From NCBI GenBank assembly GCA_039583875.1, contig CM077167.1, positions 146,709,010 through 146,773,009 of the forward strand: a DNA stretch of 64,000 nt, in the 5' to 3' direction. The position numbers were made by a program, and so were the translations under genes. Each line of letters starts with the position of its first letter. The first letter of the stretch is position 1. Under the pieces are notes generated by a model, which was not told the DNA's origin, searched no databases, and saw only the letters and a list, made by a program, of their open reading frames with translations. This stretch comes from Platanthera guangdongensis. Its lineage: Eukaryota > Streptophyta > Magnoliopsida > Asparagales > Orchidaceae. This document shows positions 57,559 through 64,000 of the stretch, in pieces.

Positions 57559-57654
57559 TAGGGTTTGAGAATTTGTCTGTAGAAAAGAGAAATGTCGACA
57601 CAACAGTTTTGGTCTCGAAACTCTGAAAGTGTGTCGACAAACAAAGACAAAACC

Positions 57655-57663
57655 CTATTTATA
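57655..57663 (-). promoter_or_regulatory. TATA box upstream of element D ORF3
   Basis: TATAAATAG on the minus strand, 97 bp before the ORF3 ATG, with the palindrome array directly upstream. The same motif order occurs in this element's LTR. Confidence 0.65.
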
Positions 57664-57699
57664 CCTTTCTGATTTGAAGACGAACAGGCGGGATGGATA

Positions 57700-58040
57700 A
57701 CTAAAAATGTGTCGACACTGTCAATAAGTGTCGACACTGACTTATAATGTCTCGACATACATGTGTCGACACAAGTTTAGTCAATAGATATTATGTGTCG
57801 ACACATGTTTATGTGTCGACACCACTCTACTCGACGAATAGTCGAGACTTTACTTAGAAAATTCTGAGTAAAACTTAAGTGTCGACACCACATTGGATGT
57901 GTCGACACCTACTCGACATGTGTCAACACTAACATTCTGAAGTGTCGACACCAACATCCTAGATGTGTCGACACCTTTTTCCTGAAGTGTCGACACTTTT
58001 ATTCTGTGTCGACATAGACTTGTCTATGTGTCGACACCTT
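57700..58040. repeat. GTGTCGACAC array in element D pol-ORF3 spacer
   Basis: About a dozen copies of GTGTCGACAC and close variants between the pol stop and the ORF3 TATA box. The unit is the same as in D's LTR. Confidence 0.9.
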
Positions 58041-58070
58041 TTTACTTAGCCAATTTTCTATTCTGTAAAC

Positions 58071-61000
58071 TTAGTCTAAGTTTATCATACCTAGTTCAAT
58101 TTTGAATCTATTGAACTTAGCTTCTTCTAAGGGCTTAGTAAACATGTCAGCTATCTGATTATCAGTTTTAACATATTCAAGTGCAATATCATTTCTTTCT
58201 ACATGCTCCCTAAGAAAGTGATATTTAATCTCAATATGTTTTGTTCTACTATGAGATACAGGGTTGTTAGCTATTGAAATAGCACTTGTAGAATCACAGT
58301 AAAGTGGAGTTCTACTTACCTGAAATCCATAGTCCTCTAGCTGATGTTGAATCCACAGAAGTTGAGCACAGCAACTTCCTGCAGCTACATATTCTGACTC
58401 AGCTGTGGAGATAGCCACACTAGTCTGCTTTTTGCTGCTCCATGAAATTATTCTTCCACCTAGGAATTGACAGGTTCCAGTTGTGCTCTTTCTATCCTCT
58501 TTGCATCCTGCAAAGTTTGTATCTGTATAACCTGTTAGATCAAAATCTCCATTCCTAGGGTACCAGAGGCCTAGATAGGGAGTTCCCTTTAGATATCTCA
58601 AAATTCTCTTGACTGCAGTCAAGTGAGACTCTTTAGGGCAGGCTTGATACCTGGCACAAACACATGTAGCATACATAATGTCAGGCCTACTTGCAGTCAA
58701 GTATAGTAAGGAGCCAACTATCCCTCTATACAAGGTTTCATCTACAGGTTTCCCTGCATCATCCTTGCTAAGAGACATACTTGACCCCATAGGAGTCTTC
58801 ATGGTATTGGATGAATCCATACCATATTTCCTTATGAGTTCTAGGGTGAACTTGGACTGACATATGGATAAACCACTTTCAGTCTGTTTAACTTGGAGAC
58901 CCAAGAAAAACTTTAGCTCTCCCATACTACTCATCTCAAATTGACTTTGCATAAGCTTTGCAAACTTTTTGCAAAGGCTACTTTCAGTAGACCCAAATAT
59001 AATGTCATCTACATATATTTGGACAAGTATGACTTTGCCTCTAGATTCCCTAAGGAATAGAGTCTTATCTATTTTCCCCCTTGTGAACTTGTTCTCAATG
59101 AGGAAACTAGATAGGGTTTCATACCAAGCTCTAGGAGCTTGTTTTAACCCATACAATGCTTTCCTAAGTCTATAGACATGATGAGGTAAAGTTGGATCAA
59201 CAAAACCTGATGGCTGCTCCACATAGACTTCTTCTTTCAAATTACCATTTAGGAATGCTGACTTGACATCCATTTGGTATACCTTGAATCCTTGATAGGT
59301 TGCATAGGCCAAGAACATTCTTATGGCTTCCAGTCTGGCTACTGGAGCAAAGGTTTGATCAAAATCAATACCTTCTTCTTGCCTATATCCTTTAGCAACC
59401 AGTCTTGCTTTATTCTTAATGATGACCCCTTGTTCATCTAACTTATTTCTGTAGATCCACTTAGTTCCTATAACATTATGGTCTTTAGGCTTTGGAACCA
59501 GCTCCCAAACCTTGCACCTTTTGAACTGATTAAGCTCTTCTTGCATAGCTTCAGTCCATTGTGGATCTTGTATAGCTTCTTCAAATTTCTTAGGTTCTAT
59601 TTGAGACAGAAAACTAGAATATACTGCAGCATTCTGATTTCTGCTCCTTGTCTGAACTCCTTGTCTTGGATCTCCAATAATCAGCTCTACTGGATGATCT
59701 CTTAGATGCCTGTTGGCTGGTGGCATCCTAACTTCAGGTTGAACTTCTTCAGCATCTGCATCATGCTGTACTTCTTGATTTCTTCAGCTATTGGCACATG
59801 TAGTTCTCCCCCTGGACAACTGCTATTGTCTTCTACTTGCTGTCTTGCAGCAGGCATCTCTTCTATAGTAAGCTTGTCCAATTTCTTTGTCAAACCTGTG
59901 GGGCTGCATACATTGCTAGACAACTCATTGTTAATAAGTTTTGTCTCATCAAAAACTACATGCACTGATTCTTCAACAACTTGTGTAGTCAAGTTGTATA
60001 CTCTATAAGCCTTACTATTATTGTTGTACCCAACAAAAATTCCCTCTTGGGACTTGGCAGCAAACTTAGTTATGTAAGACTTTCCATTGTTAAGTATGAA
60101 GCATTTACAACCAAAGATCCTAAAATAGGATAGGTTTGGTTTCCTGCCTTTCACTACTTCATAGGGGGTCTTGTTTAGTCTTTTAGTGATGGTAGCCCTA
60201 TTTATCACATGGCATGCAGTGTTAACTACTTCAGCCCAGAAATACTCAGGCAGTGATGTATCACTAAGTAGGGTTCTACCAGCCTCTATCAAAGTTCTAT
60301 TCTTCCTCTCAGCAATGCCATTTTGCTGAGGTGTTCTAGGTGCAAGAGAATTCTTGAAATATCCAAAGTCTTCACATAGTTTTGTCATGCTTTCAGATTG
60401 AAACTCAGTACCATGGTCACTTCTAATTTTGACCACAGTACTATTTAGTTCATTCTGAATTTGCTTGACAAAGCTATAGAAGACACTAGGTGTTTCAGAT
60501 TTCTGCCTTAAGAAGAACACCCAGGAAAACCTTGAGTAGTCATCAACAACTACAAAGGTATAGACCTTCCTACCTAAGCTGTGAACTGGCATTGGACCAA
60601 AGAGATCCATATGCAAGAGGTATAAACATCTCATAGCATCTTTGTTATCTATGCTTCTAAAGGTGGATTTAGTCTGCTTGCCCTTTTGACAAGCTGAGCA
60701 AATGCCATCTTTAACACACTTATCTTGAGGACCATTCCTCACTAACTCTTTGCCAAAGAGTTTGCTAATAGTCTTGTAGTTAAGATGAGCTAGCCTCTTG
60801 TGCCACTTGACACAATGAGAGACTGTCTCATCAGCTACAAGACAAACAGGAGAACCATTGTTCTCAATCATAATGTCTAGACAGTAGACATTCCTCTTTC
60901 TATATCCTGTCAAAATGATCTCTTGATCACTTGACCTCTTGATATGACAACCATTTTTAACAAATGAGATGTCATACCCTACATCACTTAACTAACCTAT

Positions 61001-61243
61001 ACTTATAAGGTTGTGTTTCAACCCTTTAACATAAGCCACTTGAGTAATGGTAACAAGGTTTGAAGAAATGTTACCAAACCCTTTGATGATTCCTTTTTCA
61101 GAACCACCAAAGGTCACTTTAGGACCATTTTTGATTGGAATATAGTCCTTCAGTAGTCCCCTTGTTCCAGTCATATGTCTGGAACATCCACTATCCAAGT
61201 ACCATGTTGGGGTATGGCCACTTGGATTCACCTGCAAAACAAA
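58071..61243 (-). pseudogene. pol: Element D Pol: protease, integrase, RT, RNase H
   Basis: Protease WYLDSGCSRHMTGT near 61200. After a TAG at 60992 (Q codon by homology), GAG-pre-integrase (WHKRLAHLN, CSACQKGKQ) and integrase follow with D103, D166 and E202 of the 60913 frame ([27 protein letters not shown]35E). A 1-nt frameshift lies near 59780. The 551-codon remainder carries RT ([25 protein letters not shown] near 59020) and RNase H ([14 protein letters not shown], then an [13 protein letters not shown] block), ending at 58071. Pol is in the gag frame, just after the gag TAA at 61244 and a TTTGTTTTGCAG tract. Confidence 0.9.
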
Positions 61244-63340
61244 TTAATGAACCTTAGAACCCAAAGTAAACTTGGGTCCTTGGTGATTGTTAGTTTGCAA
61301 CATGACACAGCTACCTACTGGCTTTCCACCAGGTAACTTGCTACTCAACTTGGCACTGGCATTGTGCCAACAATCCAAGGCAAAGTGGCCAATCTTGCCA
61401 CAGCACCAGCATTCAAACTTGTTGTACCTTTGCTTAGGTACAACCTTTGCAGTCTTGACTACAACAGGCTTGTTGAATGTTGGGGCTTTGCCCTTGGGCT
61501 TGGACTGATCCTGAACAGTCCTGGCAGGTTTAACAAAACCCAGTCCAGCCTTACCTTTGTGATGAGTAAAATCATCAATCAAAGGTAGAACTGATTTAGG
61601 CTTTGAAAACTTTGCAACCAGTTCTCTCTCTTTCTGAAGATTTGTCTCCAGTTTCTTAATTTGATCATTCTTAAATGTGATAGTACCCATCTGAATCACT
61701 GTAATGTGTTTCAGCCTAGCTACCTCATTCAGTTTTTGATCAAATTGCTTCTCAAATTCTGTTGCAGCAGCCTTGAGATCAGCAATCTCCTTTGCCTGAC
61801 TTTTGGCAAGGGACTTGCTTTTCTTATAAGCCTGTAACAGTACCTTATATTCATCTATGAGCTGATGAATATCATCCTCTGACTCAGAACCACTTCCATC
61901 ATTTGATGAAGATGATTTTGATTCTGAACTAGAACAAGAAACTGAACTTAGAGTTGGACTTTGTACCTGACTAGGTCCTGGCTGCTCCAGGATTTTGGTA
62001 CTCTCAGTCAATGCCATCAGTCCTTGGCACTGGCAGTCTTCTTGTTCATAAATTGACTCCAAGATCTGCATAAATTCTTCTTCTTCTTCTTCAGCAAATA
62101 GCCCTATGTAGGCTTCAGCATCAGTATCAGTGTCTGAAGAAGAAATATCTGAAAGAGTCTTCTCATTCTTGGCAACAAAAGACTTCTCTTTCTTCCCTTT
62201 GAGGTGAGTCTTTCTTCTGTCACTGGATTCTTTTCTTTTCTCAGGACAATCAGCAATGACATGACCCTGTCTATTGCAGCAGTAGCACACAATCTTTGAT
62301 CCAGTTGCCTTGCTTGTCTTTGTCTTTTTCCTGTCCTTCTTTGAAGGCTTTTTCTCCTGATTCAAGACTTCTTTTCCCTTGTAAGTAGATGGTCTGGACC
62401 TCCACTGTTTCTTCTTCAGGAATTTCTGAAAGTGTCTAGTGAAGGCAGCAAAGTCTTCATCACTTTCACTGCTTGTAGACTTTGTACTGACAGACTCTTC
62501 TGACTCAGATTCAACTACCTCTGGAGGTGGAGTTGATGACTTAGTCCTGCATTTTCTGGGAACTTCTGTCCTGAAAGCAACAGTCCTTTCCTTGTGCTCA
62601 GTCCTAGTAGATTTCTCCTCCTCTTTCCTCACTGTCAGCTGCATCTCATATGACAATAACTTGTCAAACAGTGTAGGAGGAGGAATTTCTCCCAACTTTG
62701 CCATTTCTCTTATGGCACTGATCTTGGTGTCCCAATCTTTGGTTAGGGACCTCAGGAATTTGTCATTTAGTTCATAGTTGCTGAACTCTCTTCCATAAGA
62801 CATGAGTTCATTAACTATTCTATAGAACTTCTTGTAGCATTCAGTGATGCTATCTCCCTTTCCTTGCCTAAAGCTCTCATACTCTTGATTAAGCAAGGAC
62901 TTCCTATCTTGCCTAACTTATTCAGAACCTTCCATATAGACAATGAGAGTATCCCACATTTCTTTTGCTATCTTACAGTGAATTAAGTTCTGAAAAGTGG
63001 CATCATCAATGGCACTAACTATTATGTTCTGTGCCCTCTTATCCATGGTTGGTAGGACAATCTCATCCTTGGTCATCTCAGAGAAATCCTTTGGAGTCCT
63101 CTGATTTGCATCCAATACTGAAATTTTCATGGGCACATAAGGCCCTTCCTTAACTGTGATGTAGATTCTAGGGTCTGAGGCCTCCATGAATAGCCTTACC
63201 CTCTCTTTCCAGATCCCAAAAATTTCCTTTCTGCAAATAGGTAATTTCATGGAACCCAATTCTTTATGATTTTCAAAGGAACTCATGGTTCTTGATTTTC
63301 TTGAAGCTGTTTTCTGACTTAGACTGTTTCTGCCAAACAT
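61244..63340 (-). pseudogene. gag: Element D Gag, one stop codon
   Basis: Starts at 63340 (MFGRNSLSQKTAS); an inner ATG (MSSFENHKELG) at 63283 matches the usual start better. Copia gag domain (FGIWKERVRLFMEASDPR, NIIVSAIDDATFQNL) is interrupted by TAA at about 62918, then continues (LLNQEYESFRQGKGD, DKFLRSLTKDWD). A first CCHC knuckle CYCCNRQGHVIADC, acidic Ser-rich and coiled-coil regions and a second knuckle CWCCGKIGHFALDC near 61400 follow. It ends GPKFTLGSKVH at TAA 61244. Two zinc knuckles far apart are also seen in A. Confidence 0.9.
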
Positions 63341-63375
63341 GATCTCCTTAGACTGTTAGTCCTTATTTTGAGGAA

Positions 63376-63393
63376 CCTCGCTTTGATACCACT
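63376..63393 (-). other. Element D primer binding site
   Basis: Minus strand AGTGGTATCAAAGCGAGG directly after the 5' LTR, the tRNA-Met-type primer site. Confidence 0.85.
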
Positions 63394-64000
63394 TGAAAGA
63401 TATGGTACCTAAACACCTAGAGGGGGGGGGGGTGAATAGGTGACCTAATCCTTTTCTAACTTTGTTGGCAGCCAAACAGTTATATCACAGATTTCTAAGT
63501 AGTCTATTACAGCAATCAGCAATAATCAAACATACACAGCACATTCACAGCACAGCACACAGTGATTTATAGTGGTTCCCCAATCTTTGGGTACATCCAC
63601 TTTCCCCCTTCGCCTATCTAGCAGTGTACTAGATTCGGCCAAACTTCTACAATGTCTCAGAACCCAAATAGGTTCCTACACCTCAGGCCCAAAGCCTTAC
63701 ACCTCAGCTTTCTCCAAAGCCTACACTCAGCCACAAAGGCCTACACTCAGCCACCCAGGCCAACACTCAGCCAATCAAGGCCTACACTCAGAGTTCTTCA
63801 ACTCCTACACTCAGGCTATCAAGCCCTACCCTCAGCCTTTATAAATTTAGGCTTACAATGCACTCAGATCCAAAGATCCCACAAGTTAAAATAGTATTAC
63901 AATAAATAACTCAACAACTCAGAAAATAAGAGAGGAGTTGAGAGTTTCTTGCTGAGTTCTTGGAAGAACTCAGATAGATCCAAACTGACTTAGCTTCCTT
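63394..64000 (-). repeat. Element D 5' LTR, partial
   Basis: TGAAAGATATGG onward, nearly identical to 52179-52770 apart from a longer G run and a short 'acattcacagc' insertion near 63540. It continues beyond the window, where its promoter and array should lie. Confidence 0.95.

Larger units (their letters stand above)
14906..64000 (-). mobile_element. Element B: SIRE-type copia with ORF3, split three times
   Basis: B's own sequence is 14906-15938, 25048-28016, 39925-43372 and a remainder beyond the window. In minus orientation its visible order is integrase end, RT, RNase H, ORF3, polypurine tract, 3' LTR. Element A interrupts the LTR, C interrupts ORF3 and G interrupts integrase. Joining the flanks of A and of C gives continuous homology to element D, which confirms the splits. 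Gag, protease and the 5' LTR are outside the window. Confidence 0.85.
43373..64000 (+). mobile_element. Element G: Tekay-type chromovirus
   Basis: 5' LTR (43373-45346), primer site, gag, pol with C-terminal chromodomain, polypurine tract and 3' LTR (50229-52178, cut by element D). It sits in B's integrase gene. The last bases of its 3' LTR and the second target copy must lie beyond 64000, after D. The six bases before the insertion read AGATGA. RT, integrase and chromodomain place it in the Tekay/Del lineage. Gag and pol both carry several breaks. Confidence 0.9.
52179..64000 (-). mobile_element. Element D: SIRE-type copia with ORF3, nearly intact
   Basis: 3' LTR (52179-54366), ORF3, pol, gag, primer site and the start of the 5' LTR (63394 onward) are all present on the minus strand. 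Known breaks are few: one stop in gag, one stop and one frameshift in pol, and one stop in ORF3. As it sits in element G, which sits in B, which sits in F, it is the youngest insertion of that chain. Its second target copy is beyond the window. Confidence 0.95.

Noticed and set aside
1..64000. tRNA or rRNA genes
   Set aside because: I saw only short tRNA-Met-complementary primer sites next to LTRs; no cloverleaf or rRNA-like stretch was recognised by eye.

Overview
The window is plant nuclear DNA, almost certainly from an angiosperm (probably a eudicot) with a repeat-rich genome. It consists entirely of LTR retrotransposons nested in one another. I see no host gene, no rRNA or tRNA gene and no bacterial-type feature. 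The species cannot be named from the sequence.

Layout. 1-905 is a fragment of a SIRE-type Ty1/copia LTR. 906-5325 (element E, minus strand) is a pair of about 2.1 kb Ty3/gypsy Tekay-type LTRs flanking only about 0.2 kb. 5326-11390 (element T, plus strand) is the 3' half of a Tat-lineage Ty3/gypsy element: broken RNase H/integrase, thirteen 113-bp tandem repeats, an intron-containing antisense gene and a probable 3' LTR. 11391-14905 (element F, minus) is a Tekay-type element that keeps an intact gag but no pol. From 14906 to beyond the window runs element B (minus), a SIRE-type copia element with gag-pol plus a third ORF (ORF3). B has been split three times: by element A (15939-25047, target duplication GACAC, in B's 3' LTR), by element C (28017-39924, target duplication CTGAA, in B's ORF3) and by element G (43373 onward, plus-strand Tekay chromovirus, in B's integrase). 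Element D (52179 to beyond 64000, minus, SIRE type) sits in G's 3' LTR. The insertion order is therefore F, then B, then A, C and G (mutual order unknown), then D after G.

How the parts work together. Each copia element has LTR promoters, a tRNA-Met-type primer site (TGGTATCAAAGC core), Gag with CCHC zinc knuckles, Pol (protease, DD35E integrase, RT, RNase H) and a polypurine tract. B, C and D also carry ORF3 between pol and the 3' LTR; A does not. All coding regions except the F gag have at least one break. D is the least damaged long element.

Main observations. (1) ORF3 in B and D is preceded by a compact promoter-like module: an array of the palindrome GTGTCGACAC, then a TATA box about 100 bp before the ATG. 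The same palindrome and TATA order occurs in the LTR U3. (2) Each LTR family has its own palindrome array in U3, upstream of a TATA box where one is visible. (3) Both Tekay gag genes open immediately after an in-frame TAG that looks like a splice acceptor, with a plausible upstream ATG-containing exon; G also has a plausible gag-protease intron. (4) The Tat antisense gene has three exons whose splice phases agree. All of this was read by eye; no alignment or database search was run.
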